This document shows, one piece after another, positions 6,904 to 16,163 of a stretch of 40,567 nt of DNA. Where the stretch lies: the NCBI RefSeq assembly GCF_014200575.1, contig NZ_JACHBZ010000029.1, positions 1 through 40,567 on the forward strand, in the 5' to 3' direction. The position numbers were made by a program, and so were the translations under genes. The notes under the pieces are model-generated. The model saw only the letters and a list, made by a program, of their open reading frames with translations, made no database searches and was not told the DNA's origin. Origin of the DNA: Mucilaginibacter saanensis (GTDB lineage: Bacteria > Bacteroidota > Bacteroidia > Sphingobacteriales > Sphingobacteriaceae). Every line of letters starts with the position of its first letter. Position 1 is the first letter of the stretch.

Positions 6904-6933
6904 TTTGAAGAGGTTTAAATTTTTGTAGATTTG
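6904..6933 (+). promoter_or_regulatory. Promoter of the tRNA-tuf unit
   Basis: TTTG (6904-6907), an 18-base spacer and TAGATTTG (6926-6933) match the Bacteroidota promoter consensus. A second TAnnTTTG element, TAGTTTTG at 7007-7014, lies closer to the first tRNA without a good upstream TTTG, so tandem promoters are possible, as is common for stable-RNA operons. Confidence 0.65.
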
Positions 6934-7073
6934 CAATCCCTTTCAGAGAGGTGCTAAGCACTAAAAAAAAAGTTGGGAATGTTCTTTAAAATATAAAAAA
7001 GGTTATTAGTTTTGCCGCTCCAAATTTTTAAACTCATTAGGGTTTACAAAGAGGAAAAGTTAAATAAATATAA

Positions 7074-7146
7074 GCCTCCTTAGCTCAGCTGGTAGAGCGA
7101 CTGACTTGTAATCAGTAGGTCATTGGTTCGATCCCGATAGGAGGCT
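7074..7146 (+). tRNA. tRNA-Thr (anticodon UGU)
   Basis: A 73-base cloverleaf with acceptor stem GCCTCCT/AGGAGGC, D-arm TAGCTCAGCTGGTAGAGC, anticodon loop CTTGTAA (TGT) on the stem ACTGA/TCAGT, and T-arm with GGTTCGATCCC. Discriminator base T (U in RNA), no encoded CCA. It is first in a four-tRNA cluster before tuf, in the same order and with the same anticodons as Escherichia coli thrU-tyrU-glyT-thrT. Confidence 0.97.
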
Positions 7147-7212
7147 CTGTTTTTTTCGGAAGTGGAGTGTTTAGCTTCAACTTTGGACATTTCAAATCCG
7201 AAATTAACAAAT

Positions 7213-7293
7213 GGGGGGATACCAGAGCGGTCAAATGGGACGGACTGTAAATCCGTTGCTTCGGCTACGAAGGTTCGAATCCTTCTCCCCCCA
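7213..7293 (+). tRNA. tRNA-Tyr (anticodon GUA)
   Basis: An 81-base class II tRNA: acceptor GGGGGGA/TCCCCCC, anticodon loop CTGTAAA (GTA), a long variable arm (about TTGCTTCGGCTACGAA) and T-arm with GGTTCGAATCC. Discriminator A, CCA not encoded. The six-G acceptor end is usual for bacterial tRNA-Tyr. Confidence 0.96.
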
Positions 7294-7310
7294 CTGGAAA
7301 ATTCCAGCAT

Positions 7311-7358
7311 AAAACTAAATTCTGAATTCTAAAATACTTAGAGTTTAGGATTTAGTTT
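7311..7358 (+). repeat. Imperfect inverted repeat of short AT-rich words between tRNAs
   Basis: Left part AAACTAAATTCTGAATTC and right part with TTTAGGATTTAGTTT are near reverse complements made of repeated words (CTAAATTC, GAATTCTA, TTTAGGAT). The next tRNA spacer (7447-7529) is built the same way from CAGTAGGCAGTTAGC-like and CAACTGCAAAC/AACTGCAAACTAA words. The transcript could fold into long imperfect stems between the tRNAs, perhaps as processing sites. No gene is contained. Confidence 0.5.
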
Positions 7359-7373
7359 TTGGAATTTAAAAAA

Positions 7374-7446
7374 GCGGAAGTAGCTCAGTTGGTAGAGCGA
7401 TAGCCTTCCAAGCTATAGGTCGCGAGTTCGAACCTCGTCTTCCGCT
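7374..7446 (+). tRNA. tRNA-Gly (anticodon UCC)
   Basis: A 73-base cloverleaf: acceptor GCGGAAG/CTTCCGC, D-arm TAGCTCAGTTGGTAGAGC, anticodon loop CTTCCAA (TCC) on stem ATAGC/GCTAT, T-arm GAGTTCGAACCTC. Discriminator T (U in RNA), CCA not encoded. Third in the tRNA-tuf cluster. Confidence 0.97.
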
Positions 7447-7529
7447 CGGTTACAGTAGGCAGTTAGCCATAAGCAGTAAGATTTTAACAACTGCAAACGG
7501 AGATTAAAACTGCAAACTAAGGATAATAA

Positions 7530-7601
<72 letters not shown>

Positions 7602-7670
7602 CAATAGAATAACAGAATAAAACAGAATACATTTTTAAGTATAAATTAACCTACAAAATAATTATAAATC

Positions 7671-8858
7671 ATGGCAAAAGAAAAGTTTGACCGCAGTAAA
7701 CCGCACTTAAACATCGGTACAATCGGTCACGTTGACCACGGCAAAACTACTTTAACAGCAGCTATCACTAAAGTTTTAGCTGATAAAGGTTTCTCAGAAG
7801 CTCGTTCATTTGATTCAATTGACTCAGCTCCTGAAGAAAAAGAGCGTGGTATCACTATTAACACAGCCCACGTTGAGTATTCAACTGCTAGCCGTCACTA
7901 TGCACACGTTGACTGTCCAGGTCACGCGGATTATGTGAAAAACATGGTTACTGGTGCTGCTCAGATGGATGGTGCAATCATTGTTGTTGCTGCTACTGAC
8001 GGTCCAATGCCACAAACCCGCGAACACATCCTGTTGGCACGTCAGGTAGGTGTACCTGCACTTGTTGTATTTATGAACAAGGTTGACATGGTTGATGATC
8101 CGGAATTATTAGAATTAGTAGAAATGGAAATTCGTGAATTATTATCATTCTACGAATATCCAGGTGATGATATCCCAGTTATCCAGGGTTCTGCTCTTGG
8201 TGGCTTAAATGCTGACCCTAAATGGGTTGACAAAATTATGGAATTAATGGATGCAGTTGATAACTTCATTCCAATTCCTCCACGTTTAACTGAACTTCCT
8301 TTCTTAATGCCGGTTGAAGACGTATTCTCAATCACTGGTCGTGGTACTGTTGCTACCGGTCGTATTGAGCGTGGTGTAATCAACTCAGGTGAGCAAGTTG
8401 ACATCCTTGGTATGGGTGCTGAAAACTTGAAATCAACTGTAACTGGTGTTGAGATGTTCCGTAAGATCCTTGATCGCGGTGAAGCTGGTGACAACGTAGG
8501 TTTATTGTTACGTGGTATTGAAAAAACTGATATCCGTCGTGGTATGGTTATTTGCAAACCAGGTTCAGTAACTCCACACACTGACTTTAAAGCAGAAGTT
8601 TACGTATTATCAAAAGCAGAAGGTGGCCGTCACACTCCATTCTTCAATAAATACCGCCCGCAATTCTATTTCCGTACAACTGACGTAACTGGTGAGATTT
8701 CATTAGCCGAAGGTGTAGAAATGGTTATGCCAGGTGATAACGTTACCATCACTGTAAAATTGATCAACGCTATCGCTATGGAAAAAGGCTTACGTTTCGC
8801 TATCCGTGAAGGTGGCAGAACAGTAGGTGCTGGTCAGGTAACTGAAATTTTGAAATAA
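7671..8858 (+). CDS. tuf: Elongation factor Tu
   Basis: A 395-residue GTPase that delivers aminoacyl-tRNA to the ribosome. The GTP-binding domain shows GHVDHGKT (residues 19-26, P-loop Lys24), [12 protein letters not shown] (switch I), [12 protein letters not shown] (G3) and NKVDMVDD (G4); domains 2 and 3 follow with [12 protein letters not shown] and the C-terminal [13 protein letters not shown]. Codon use is strongly biased to a small set (GGT, CGT, AAC, GCT), as expected for a very highly expressed gene and unlike the polysaccharide genes to the right. There is no Shine-Dalgarno; the ATG follows an A-rich leader. It is probably transcribed with the four upstream tRNAs and ends at the hairpin 8881-8916. 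Confidence 0.99.
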   Translation: MAKEKFDRSKPHLNIGTIGHVDHGKTTLTAAITKVLADKGFSEARSFDSIDSAPEEKERGITINTAHVEYSTASRHYAHVDCPGHADYVKNMVTGAAQMDGAIIVVAATDGPMPQTREHILLARQVGVPALVVFMNKVDMVDDPELLELVEMEIRELLSFYEYPGDDIPVIQGSALGGLNADPKWVDKIMELMDAVDNFIPIPPRLTELPFLMPVEDVFSITGRGTVATGRIERGVINSGEQVDILGMGAENLKSTVTGVEMFRKILDRGEAGDNVGLLLRGIEKTDIRRGMVICKPGSVTPHTDFKAEVYVLSKAEGGRHTPFFNKYRPQFYFRTTDVTGEISLAEGVEMVMPGDNVTITVKLINAIAMEKGLRFAIREGGRTVGAGQVTEILK

Positions 8859-8880
8859 GAATTTCAAAAAGGTTAATTGG

Positions 8881-8916
8881 AAACATAAGTTTGCCCTCAA
8901 AGCAAACTTATGTTTT
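8881..8916 (+). terminator. Hairpin between tuf and tRNA-Trp
   Basis: A perfect 14-base stem AAACATAAGTTTGC (8881-8894) with its complement at 8902-8915, 7-base loop, then TTCTTATT. The T-run is weak, so it may only partly stop transcription, leaving readthrough into tRNA-Trp, secE and nusG; no separate promoter for those is obvious. Confidence 0.65.
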
Positions 8917-8932
8917 CTTATTATAAATATAC

Positions 8933-9003
8933 ACGGGAATAGTTCAACGGTAGAATAGAGGTCTCCAAAACCTTTGATCAGGGTTCGAATCCTTGTTCCC
9001 GTG
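8933..9003 (+). tRNA. tRNA-Trp (anticodon CCA)
   Basis: A 71-base cloverleaf: acceptor ACGGGAA/TTCCCGT, anticodon loop CTCCAAA (CCA) on stem GAGGT/ACCTT (one G-U), T-arm GGGTTCGAATCCT, discriminator G as needed for TrpRS recognition. CCA not encoded. It starts 75 bases after tuf and its end is 18 bases from the secE start. Confidence 0.96.
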
Positions 9004-9021
9004 CATAAGCAAGCAATAAAA

Positions 9022-9216
9022 ATGGCTAACGTAAGCGAATATATTAAAGAATCATACATCGAGTTAACTCAAAAGGTAACTTGGCCAACTTGGCGCGAAT
9101 TGCAAAGCAGTGCCGTGTTGGTGCTTGTTGCTGCAATTATTATAGCTATGGTTATTTTAGGTATGGACCAGATTATAGCTTATTTGCTTAAAATATTTTA
9201 TAGTTCACTAACATAA
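9022..9216 (+). CDS. secE: Preprotein translocase subunit SecE
   Basis: A 64-residue single-span SecE, the clamp subunit of SecYEG. It begins MANVSEYIKESYIELTQKVT, with the amphipathic surface helix and the conserved WPTWRE motif, then one membrane span (about residues 31-57). This is the minimal form usual outside Gammaproteobacteria. The ATG at 9022 gives the normal SecE start; the frame extends upstream only through tRNA-Trp. No Shine-Dalgarno. nusG starts 14 bases downstream, the universal secE-nusG pairing. Confidence 0.96.
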   Translation: MANVSEYIKESYIELTQKVTWPTWRELQSSAVLVLVAAIIIAMVILGMDQIIAYLLKIFYSSLT

Positions 9217-9230
9217 TATTCGAGATAGCG

Positions 9231-9773
9231 ATGAGTGATCAATTGAAGTGGTATGTAGTGAGAGCCATTAGTGGCAAGGAGAAAAAGGTAAAACAATATA
9301 TAGATGCCGAAATTAGCCGTTTGGGCATTACGCATTTGGTACCACAGGTATTAATTCCTACTGAAAAGTACTACCAGATGCGCGATGGTAAAAAGATTGC
9401 CAAAGAGCGTAATTACTTCCCCGGCTATGTGCTGATGGAAGCTGTGCTTGACGGTGAAACTGAGCACATCATAAAAAATATAAATAGTGTAATAGGATTT
9501 TTAGGTGATAAAGCCGGCAATGCTATTCCATTACGTCAGGCCGAAGTTAACCGTATTTTAGGTAAGGTTGATGAAATGAGCGCCCAGGGTGAAACAATGA
9601 ACGTTCCATATTACATAGGCGAAAACGTTAAGGTAATGGATGGGCCGTTCAATGGTTTCAGCGGTGTGATTGAAGAGGTTAACGAAGAGAAGAAAAAATT
9701 AAAAGTAATGGTAAAGATATTTGGGCGCCGCACGCCGCTTGAATTGAATTACATGCAGGTAGAGAAAGAATAG
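9231..9773 (+). CDS. nusG: Transcription elongation/antitermination factor NusG
   Basis: A 180-residue NusG. The N-terminal NGN domain (about 7-115) begins KWYVVRAISGKEKKVKQYID and contains NYFPGYVLMEAV, the RNA polymerase clamp-contacting region. The C-terminal KOW domain (about 127-160) contains VMDGPFNGFSGVIEEVNEEK. NusG binds across the RNA polymerase cleft and its KOW domain contacts Rho or uS10. Its position between secE and rplK is the standard one. About 200 bases separate it from rplK and hold a structured leader. Confidence 0.97.
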   Translation: MSDQLKWYVVRAISGKEKKVKQYIDAEISRLGITHLVPQVLIPTEKYYQMRDGKKIAKERNYFPGYVLMEAVLDGETEHIIKNINSVIGFLGDKAGNAIPLRQAEVNRILGKVDEMSAQGETMNVPYYIGENVKVMDGPFNGFSGVIEEVNEEKKKLKVMVKIFGRRTPLELNYMQVEKE

Positions 9774-9785
9774 GTTAGTGATGGA

Positions 9786-9907
9786 GAGTGGTTGATTAAG
9801 TGAATAGTCAATCGTCAACTAATCTAATCGATGAAAAAATATAAACGAGTGTTTGAAAATAGTGTAAAAGAGTTAACTGCTCATGTAACTCACGAGATCA
9901 ACCACTC
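9786..9907 (+). promoter_or_regulatory. Structured leader before rplK (possible L1-type control region)
   Basis: In the 199-base nusG-rplK spacer, GAGTGGTTGAT (9786-9796) and its exact complement ATCAACCACTC (9897-9907) would close a long-range stem around about 100 bases. Inside is a local hairpin, GAGTTA (9870-9875) with TAACTC (9886-9891), and a weaker pairing of GTTGATT with AATCGTCAAC. In Escherichia coli, L1 represses rplKA by binding an mRNA site that mimics its 23S site; whether this leader contains such a mimic is not shown by the sequence. Word-like inverted repeats also occur in other spacers of this block, so a repeat origin is an alternative. Confidence 0.4.
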
Positions 9908-9972
9908 ACAAAATCTTAAATGTTACTTAGCTTCCACTTACTAACATTGAGTTATAATTAAAGTAAATTAAA

Positions 9973-10413
9973 ATGGCAAAAGAAATCGGTGCGATGGTAA
10001 AGCTGCAGGTAAAAGGCGGCGCTGCAAACCCATCACCTCCAATTGGCCCTGCATTGGGTGCCAAAGGGGTGAACATTATGGAGTTTTGCAAGCAGTTTAA
10101 TGCACGTACCCAGGATAAACCTGGTAAGGTGTTGCCTGTTTTGATTACTGTGTACGTTGACAAGTCTTTCGAATTTATCATTAAAACTCCTCCGGTTGCA
10201 ATTCAATTATTGGAAGCAACAGGTTTAAAAGGTGGTTCAGCAGAGCCAAACCGTAAAAAAGTTGCCAATGTAAATTGGGAACAGGTTGAAACTATTGCGA
10301 AAGATAAAATGGTAGACCTTAACGCATTCACAATTGAATCAGCCATGAAAATGGTGGCAGGTACTGCCCGTAGTATGGGAATAACCGTATCAGGTACGGC
10401 TCCCTGGAATTAA
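9973..10413 (+). CDS. rplK: 50S ribosomal protein uL11
   Basis: A 146-residue uL11. The N-domain shows [20 protein letters not shown], the proline-rich stretch at the GTPase-associated center, and the C-domain carries the 23S rRNA-binding part ending [20 protein letters not shown]. It forms the stalk base with the L10/L12 complex. It is the first gene of the rplKAJL-rpoBC run, has no Shine-Dalgarno, and rplA follows after 29 bases. Confidence 0.98.
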   Translation: MAKEIGAMVKLQVKGGAANPSPPIGPALGAKGVNIMEFCKQFNARTQDKPGKVLPVLITVYVDKSFEFIIKTPPVAIQLLEATGLKGGSAEPNRKKVANVNWEQVETIAKDKMVDLNAFTIESAMKMVAGTARSMGITVSGTAPWN

Positions 10414-10442
10414 TTAATTTATATTAAAATCAGTTTAAGACA

Positions 10443-11141
10443 GTGGCTAGATTAACAAAAAATCAGAAAGTGGCACTCTCCAAAATTGAGGCAAACAAAT
10501 CGTATTCATTAGAAGCTGCATCGGCTTTGGTAAAGGAATTAACCCTTGCTAAATTTGATGCATCAGTTGATATAGACGTTCGTTTAGGTGTTGACCCGCG
10601 TAAAGCCAATCAAATGGTACGTGGTATTGCAACATTACCTCATGGGACCGGTAAAACTGTACGTGTACTGGTGCTTTGTACTCCAGATAAGGAACAAGAA
10701 GCAAAAGACGCAGGTGCAGATTACGTAGGTTTGGATGATTATATTGCCAAGATTGAAGGCGGATGGACTGATGTTGATATTATCATCACTATGCCAAGCG
10801 TTATGGCTAAGGTAGGTCGTTTAGGTCGTATATTAGGCCCACGTAACCTTATGCCAAACCCTAAATCAGGTACAGTAACTCCAGAAGTTGGAAAAGCTGT
10901 AACTGAGGTTAAAGGTGGTAAAATCGACTTCAAAGTTGATAAAACAGGTATCATCCATACCTCAATAGGAAAAGCATCTTTCCCTGCAGATAAAATTTAT
11001 GAGAATGCATTAGAAGTATTGCAAACTATCTCAAAATTAAAACCATCTGCAGCAAAAGGAACATATTTCAAGAGCATTCATATCTCTTCTACTATGTCGC
11101 CGGGAATTGCAATTGAAACTAAAACAGTAGCGGGGATTTAA
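10443..11141 (+). CDS. rplA: 50S ribosomal protein uL1
   Basis: A 232-residue uL1, the mobile L1-stalk protein guiding deacylated tRNA from the E site and, in other bacteria, a repressor of its own operon. Family blocks: [40 protein letters not shown] and the RNA-binding segment [15 protein letters not shown]. The start codon is GTG at 10443 (reading [15 protein letters not shown]), chosen because it gives the normal family start; there is no nearby in-frame ATG. rplJ begins two bases after the stop, suggesting translational coupling. Confidence 0.97.
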   Translation: MARLTKNQKVALSKIEANKSYSLEAASALVKELTLAKFDASVDIDVRLGVDPRKANQMVRGIATLPHGTGKTVRVLVLCTPDKEQEAKDAGADYVGLDDYIAKIEGGWTDVDIIITMPSVMAKVGRLGRILGPRNLMPNPKSGTVTPEVGKAVTEVKGGKIDFKVDKTGIIHTSIGKASFPADKIYENALEVLQTISKLKPSAAKGTYFKSIHISSTMSPGIAIETKTVAGI

Positions 11142-11143
11142 TC

Positions 11144-11662
11144 ATGAATAAAGAAGAAAAACACGACCTTGTTCTTGCCCTTACTGAACAGATGAAAGAA
11201 TACGGTAATTTCTATATTACTGATACTTCTGATCTATCGGTTGCAAAGATCAATAACATCCGTCGTAAATGTTTCGAAAGCGACATTACGATGAAGGTGG
11301 CAAAAAATAGCTTAATTAAAAAGGCTATGGAAGCTGCAGGCGGCGATTATACTCCAATATTTGATGTATTAAAAGGCTCGTCATCAATCCTTTTTTCAAA
11401 ATCAGCAACTGCTCCGGCAAAGTTGATCAAACAATTAAGGAAAGCCGGTGACAAACCAGTTTTAAAAGCGGCATATATTGATTCATCGATATTTATCGGT
11501 GACAACCAGATTGATACTTTGATCAAATTGAAATCAAAGGAACAACTGATTGGCGAGATCATCGGATTGCTACAATCACCTGCGAAGAACGTTATTTCAG
11601 CCCTACAATCAGGCGGAACTATCATTGCAGGCGTTGTAAAAACATTACAGGAAAGAGGCTAA
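11144..11662 (+). CDS. rplJ: 50S ribosomal protein uL10
   Basis: A 172-residue uL10, the stalk scaffold holding bL12 dimers. It begins MNKEEKHDLVLALTEQMKEY, has the rRNA-binding domain with NNIRRKCFESDITMKVAKNS, and a C-terminal helix (IISALQSGG-like region to KTLQERG) that binds bL12. The start is two bases after rplA. A 63-base gap follows before rplL, including a short stem (CGAAC 11663-11667 with GTTCG 11679-11683), which may help set the higher bL12 dosage, though this is only inference. Confidence 0.97.
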   Translation: MNKEEKHDLVLALTEQMKEYGNFYITDTSDLSVAKINNIRRKCFESDITMKVAKNSLIKKAMEAAGGDYTPIFDVLKGSSSILFSKSATAPAKLIKQLRKAGDKPVLKAAYIDSSIFIGDNQIDTLIKLKSKEQLIGEIIGLLQSPAKNVISALQSGGTIIAGVVKTLQERG

Positions 11663-11725
11663 CGAACACCTTATTAAAGTTCGATATTAACAAACACAAA
11701 GAATTAAAAGTAAAATTTAAATAAA

Positions 11726-12109
11726 ATGGCGGATTTAAAAGCGTTTGCTGAACAGTTGGTAAACTTAACAGTAAAAGAAGTAAACGAATTAGCTCAGATC
11801 TTAAAAGATGAGTATGGTATTGAGCCTGCTGCTGCAGCTGTTGCTGTTGCTGCTGCTCCTGCTGGTGGCGATGATGCCCCTGCTGCTGCTGCTGAACAAA
11901 CAGCATTTGATGTTATCCTGAAAGAAGCAGGTGGCTCAAAATTAGCAGTTGTTAAATTAGTAAAAGACTTAACCGGTCTTGGTTTGAAAGAAGCTAAAGA
12001 CTTAGTTGATGGTGCACCTAAAGAAGTAAAAACTGGTGTTACTAAAGAAGAAGCTCAATCTCTGAAAACTCAGTTAGAAGAAGCCGGAGCAGTAGTTGAG
12101 GTTAAATAA
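11726..12109 (+). CDS. rplL: 50S ribosomal protein bL12
   Basis: A 127-residue bL12. Residues 1-33 form the dimerisation domain ([20 protein letters not shown]), residues about 34-58 an Ala/Gly hinge written largely with GCT codons, and the rest the globular domain with [20 protein letters not shown] that recruits elongation-factor GTPases. It is present in multiple copies on the stalk. The repetitive GCT hinge creates a long but meaningless glutamine-rich frame on the other strand. A hairpin and about 147 bases separate it from rpoB. Confidence 0.98.
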   Translation: MADLKAFAEQLVNLTVKEVNELAQILKDEYGIEPAAAAVAVAAAPAGGDDAPAAAAEQTAFDVILKEAGGSKLAVVKLVKDLTGLGLKEAKDLVDGAPKEVKTGVTKEEAQSLKTQLEEAGAVVEVK

Positions 12110-12133
12110 TTTAACCTAATAAAATATAGCTTG

Positions 12134-12161
12134 AGACTCCGACCTATTTTGGTCGGGGTCT
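12134..12161 (+). terminator. Hairpin between rplL and rpoB (attenuator or processing site)
   Basis: AGACTCCGACC (12134-12144) pairs with GGTCGGGGTCT (12151-12161), 11 pairs with one G-U and a TATTTT loop. No T-run follows, so full termination is unlikely. Escherichia coli has a partial terminator and an RNase III site in the same rplL-rpoB gap; a comparable role in lowering rpoBC relative to ribosomal proteins is inferred. Confidence 0.6.
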
Positions 12162-12256
12162 ATTGCTGTTTATATTACCCCCATTTTTGTTTGAAGTTCA
12201 GGAAAAACTTTAATCAAACAAGTATAAGTTTATTAATAAACTAAAATTATAATACC

Positions 12257-15200
12257 TTGGCAAACAAAAATAATCAAAGAGTAAACTTTGCAACCAGTAG
12301 AAAGGTACTTGATTACCCGGATTTTCTGGATGTGCAGTTGCAATCTTTCCAGGAATTTTTTCAATTGGAAACTACCTCAGACAACCGCTATAAAGAAGGT
12401 TTGTTTAAAGTGTTTGCCGAAAATTTTCCTATATCAGATTCAAGAAACATCTTTGTTTTAGAGTTTCTTGATTACTTTATTGATCCGCCACGTTATGATA
12501 TACAAGAGTGTATTGAGCGCGGATTAACTTATAGTGTACCTTTAAAAGCCAAGCTTCGCCTGTCATGTAATGATGAGGAGCACGAAGATTTTGAAACAAT
12601 AGTACAGGATGTATATTTGGGAACTATCCCTTACATGACTCCAAAAGGTACTTTTGTTATTAACGGTGCCGAGCGTGTAATTGTATCGCAGTTACACCGT
12701 TCGCCAGGTGTGTTCTTTGGTCAAAGCCGCCACACCAACGGTACAAAATTATACTCTGCCCGTGTTATACCTTTTAAAGGTTCATGGATTGAGTTTGCTA
12801 CTGACGTTAACAACGTGATGTATGCTTACATTGACCGTAAAAAGAAATTCCCGGTTACCACATTGCTTCGTGCCATAGGTTATGACTCTGATAAGGATAT
12901 ATTAGAGCTGTTTGAACTGGCCGATGAAGTGAAAGTAAGCAAATCAGGCCTGAAGAAATTTATTGGCCGTAAGCTTGCTGCAAGAGTGCTTAAAAAATGG
13001 GTTGAAGATTTTGTGGATGAAGATACAGGTGAAGTTGTTTCTATCGACCGTAATGAGATCATTCTTGAGCGTGAAACCGTACTGGAAGATGACCATATTG
13101 ATATGATCATTGATGCTGGCGTTAAAACCATCATTCTTAACAAAGAAGATGCTTCAACCAGTGGTGATTATACTATTATATATAATACTTTACAAAAAGA
13201 TACTTCCAACTCGGAGAAAGAAGCGGTTGAGCATATCTACCGTCAATTACGTAACGCTGAACCACCTGATGAAGAAACAGCTCGTGGTATCATTGATCGT
13301 TTATTCTTCTCTGATAAAAGATATGACCTGGGTGATGTGGGCCGTTACCGCATCAACCGTAAATTAAAGTTGAGCACCTCTGAAGAAACTAAGGTGTTAA
13401 CCAAGCAGGATATTATTGCCATTGTTAAGTACTTGATCAAACTGATCAACTCTAAAGCTGAGGTGGATGATATTGACCACTTGTCAAACCGTCGTGTTCG
13501 TACAGTGGGCGAGCAGTTATATGCTCAGTTTGGTGTTGGTTTGGCTCGTATGGCACGTACTATACGTGAGCGTATGAACATCCGTGACAACGAGGTGTTT
13601 ACCCCAACAGATCTGATCAACGCACGCACATTATCATCTGTGATCAACTCGTTCTTCGGAACAAACCAGTTATCACAGTTCATGGACCAAACCAATCCAC
13701 TGGCAGAGATTACGCACAAGCGTCGTCTGTCAGCCCTTGGGCCCGGTGGTCTGTCACGTGAGCGTGCTGGTTTCGAGGTTCGTGACGTACACTATACCCA
13801 CTACGGTAGGTTGTGTACCATTGAAACTCCTGAAGGACCAAACATTGGTTTGATATCATCACTTTGCGTACACGCCAAGATCAACAACTTAGGCTTTATT
13901 GAAACACCGTACAAACGTGTGGTTGAAGGTAAAGTACAGGTTGAGGAGCCTGTTATCTACTTGTCTGCTGAGGATGAGGATGGTAAAACAATAGGTCAGG
14001 CAAATGCACATTATGATGATAATGGTGTATTTGCTACTCCGCGTGTTAAAGCACGTTTTGAGGGTGACTTCCCGATCATCGAGCCTGAAAGACTTGATTT
14101 GATGGATATTGCTCCAAACCAGATTACCTCAATTGCGGCTTCGTTAATTCCGTTCCTGGAACATGATGATGCTAACCGTGCCTTGATGGGATCAAATATG
14201 CAGCGCCAGGCTGTACCTTTGTTACGCCCTGAGGCGCCGATTGTTGGAACCGGACTGGAAGGTCGTGTGGCGAAAGATTCACGCACACTTATCAATGCCG
14301 AAGGCGATGGTGTAGTTGAATATGTTGATGCAAACGAGATCCGTATTAAATATGACCGTAATGATCTTGACCGTTTAATCTCTTTTGATGGCGATTCAAG
14401 AAGCTACCGTTTAACCAAGTTCAAGAAAACCAACCAAAGTACTACCATGAACCTTAAGCCTATTGTTAAAAAGGGCCAAAGGGTATCAAAAGGCGAAGTG
14501 CTTTGCGAAGGTTATGCTACACAAGCTGGTGAACTTGCTTTGGGGCGTAACCTTAAAGTGGCATTCATGCCTTGGCAGGGTTACAACTTTGAGGATGCGA
14601 TTGTTATATCTGAGCGTGTAGTATCACAGGATATTTTCACTTCCCTTCACGTTGAAGAGTTTGAACTGGAAGTACGTGATACCAAACGTGGTGAAGAGGA
14701 ATTGACACCGGATATTCCTAACGTATCTGAAGAAGCTACCAAAGACCTGGACGAAGACGGTATTATCCGTGTTGGTGCCGAGGTTAAAGAAGGCGATATC
14801 CTGATAGGTAAGATCACTCCAAAAGGTGAGTCTGACCCATCACCGGAAGAAAAACTGTTACGCGCCATATTTGGTGATAAAGCAGGTGATGTTAAAGATG
14901 CATCATTGAAAACTCCACCATCAATTGCAGGTGTGGTTATTGATACTAAATTATTTAGCCGTGCCAAGAAAACTTCAAAAGCTGAAGAAAAAGCACAGTT
15001 AGAAAAATTAGATAATAAACATGATAAAGCTGTAAAAGATCTTAAAAACACTTTAATTGAAAAGTTATTTGAGATTGTGAACGGTAAAACATCACAAGGT
15101 GTTTACAACGTTTACAAAGAGCTGCATGTACCTAAAGGTGTTAAATTCACTCAGAAAATATTAGTTGAGCTTAGTTATGAAAATATTAACCCAACTAAAT

Positions 15201-16060
15201 GGACAACTGATGATGATAAAAACGACCAGATAAAAATCTTACTTCATAACTACAACATCAAGGTTAATGAGGAGTTAGGTGCTTACCGTCGTGATAAATT
15301 CGCTATCAGCGTGGGTGATGAGCTGCCATCAGGTATAGTTCAAATGGCTAAAGTTTATATCGCTAAAAAGCGTAAGCTTAAAGTGGGTGATAAAATGGCC
15401 GGTCGTCACGGTAATAAGGGTATTGTTGCACGTATTGTACGTGACGAGGATATGCCTTTCCTTGAAGACGGAACACCGGTTGATATTGTGTTGAACCCAC
15501 TGGGTGTACCTTCACGTATGAACTTAGGTCAGATCTATGAAACCGTATTAGGTTGGGCCGGTAAAGAGCTTGGTATTAAATTTGCAACTCCGATTTTTGA
15601 TGGTGCAACCCATGAAGAAGTGGAAGATTGGGTTAAAAAAGCAAACTTACCAGAATCAGGCCGTACCTATTTATATAACGGCTTAACAGGTGATCGTTTT
15701 GACCAGCAGACCACAGTAGGTATTATATACATGCTGAAATTAGGTCACATGGTTGATGATAAGATGCACGCACGTTCAATTGGGCCATACTCATTAATTA
15801 CACAACAGCCATTGGGTGGTAAAGCCCAGTTTGGTGGTCAGCGTTTTGGTGAGATGGAGGTTTGGGCACTCGAAGCATTCGGTGCATCAAACATACTGCA
15901 AGAGATATTAACCGTTAAATCGGATGATGTTATTGGCCGTGCCAAAACTTACGAGGCTATTGTTAAAGGTGAAAACCTGCCAACGCCATCAGTTCCTGAA
16001 TCATTCAACGTATTGGTTCATGAATTAAGAGGTTTAGGTTTAGATATCACATTAGAATAA
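12257..16060 (+). CDS. rpoB: DNA-directed RNA polymerase beta subunit
   Basis: A 1267-residue beta subunit. It begins with TTG at 12257 ([17 protein letters not shown]), which gives the usual family start; the next in-frame ATG is far downstream. Recognisable blocks are the rifampicin pocket ([32 protein letters not shown]), [12 protein letters not shown], the flap, [13 protein letters not shown] and the C-terminal [20 protein letters not shown] that contacts beta-prime. The rifampicin-pocket residues look wild type (Asp, His and Ser positions present). The gene lacks a Shine-Dalgarno. Gap to rpoC is 103 bases and contains inverted word repeats. Confidence 0.99.
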   Translation: MANKNNQRVNFATSRKVLDYPDFLDVQLQSFQEFFQLETTSDNRYKEGLFKVFAENFPISDSRNIFVLEFLDYFIDPPRYDIQECIERGLTYSVPLKAKLRLSCNDEEHEDFETIVQDVYLGTIPYMTPKGTFVINGAERVIVSQLHRSPGVFFGQSRHTNGTKLYSARVIPFKGSWIEFATDVNNVMYAYIDRKKKFPVTTLLRAIGYDSDKDILELFELADEVKVSKSGLKKFIGRKLAARVLKKWVEDFVDEDTGEVVSIDRNEIILERETVLEDDHIDMIIDAGVKTIILNKEDASTSGDYTIIYNTLQKDTSNSEKEAVEHIYRQLRNAEPPDEETARGIIDRLFFSDKRYDLGDVGRYRINRKLKLSTSEETKVLTKQDIIAIVKYLIKLINSKAEVDDIDHLSNRRVRTVGEQLYAQFGVGLARMARTIRERMNIRDNEVFTPTDLINARTLSSVINSFFGTNQLSQFMDQTNPLAEITHKRRLSALGPGGLSRERAGFEVRDVHYTHYGRLCTIETPEGPNIGLISSLCVHAKINNLGFIETPYKRVVEGKVQVEEPVIYLSAEDEDGKTIGQANAHYDDNGVFATPRVKARFEGDFPIIEPERLDLMDIAPNQITSIAASLIPFLEHDDANRALMGSNMQRQAVPLLRPEAPIVGTGLEGRVAKDSRTLINAEGDGVVEYVDANEIRIKYDRNDLDRLISFDGDSRSYRLTKFKKTNQSTTMNLKPIVKKGQRVSKGEVLCEGYATQAGELALGRNLKVAFMPWQGYNFEDAIVISERVVSQDIFTSLHVEEFELEVRDTKRGEEELTPDIPNVSEEATKDLDEDGIIRVGAEVKEGDILIGKITPKGESDPSPEEKLLRAIFGDKAGDVKDASLKTPPSIAGVVIDTKLFSRAKKTSKAEEKAQLEKLDNKHDKAVKDLKNTLIEKLFEIVNGKTSQGVYNVYKELHVPKGVKFTQKILVELSYENINPTKWTTDDDKNDQIKILLHNYNIKVNEELGAYRRDKFAISVGDELPSGIVQMAKVYIAKKRKLKVGDKMAGRHGNKGIVARIVRDEDMPFLEDGTPVDIVLNPLGVPSRMNLGQIYETVLGWAGKELGIKFATPIFDGATHEEVEDWVKKANLPESGRTYLYNGLTGDRFDQQTTVGIIYMLKLGHMVDDKMHARSIGPYSLITQQPLGGKAQFGGQRFGEMEVWALEAFGASNILQEILTVKSDDVIGRAKTYEAIVKGENLPTPSVPESFNVLVHELRGLGLDITLE

Positions 16061-16140
16061 GGTTAAAGCTTAAAGGCTAAAGGTGAAAGGTTAGGGCGCA
16101 AGTCACAACCTTTTACCTTTCACCTTTTACCTTTCACCTC
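16061..16140 (+). repeat. Inverted array of AAAGGT-type words between rpoB and rpoC
   Basis: The left half repeats words such as TTAAAGG, CTAAAGG and TGAAAGG (16061-16092) and the right half repeats ACCTTTT and ACCTTTCACC (16106-16139), so the halves are imperfect reverse complements around GGGCGCAAGTCACA. It would fold into a long imperfect stem in the rpoBC mRNA. It ends about 14 bases before the rpoC Shine-Dalgarno. The architecture matches the spacers near 7311, 7447 and 9786, though the words differ. Confidence 0.6.
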
Positions 16141-16163
16141 CCAACTTTAAAACAAAGGAGACT

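Noticed and set aside
7080..7310. Minus-strand frame of 76 codons across tRNA-Thr and tRNA-Tyr
   Set aside because: It lies on two clear tRNA genes; such frames over tRNAs are common artefacts.
11622..11906. Minus-strand glutamine-rich frame opposite rplL
   Set aside because: It is the complement of the GCT-rich Ala hinge of bL12; the poly-Gln run follows from that codon use and has no start context or homology pattern.
14647..15051. Long minus-strand frames inside tuf, rpoB and rpoC (e.g. 14647-15051 and 8150-8581)
   Set aside because: They mirror strongly biased codons of essential genes and have Ser/Arg-rich, low-complexity translations without recognisable domains.
16061..16140. Word repeats as a CRISPR array or ERIC-like element
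   Set aside because: Units are short, degenerate and inverted, without constant spacers; no cas genes are nearby and the sequence is not shared with other spacers in the window.
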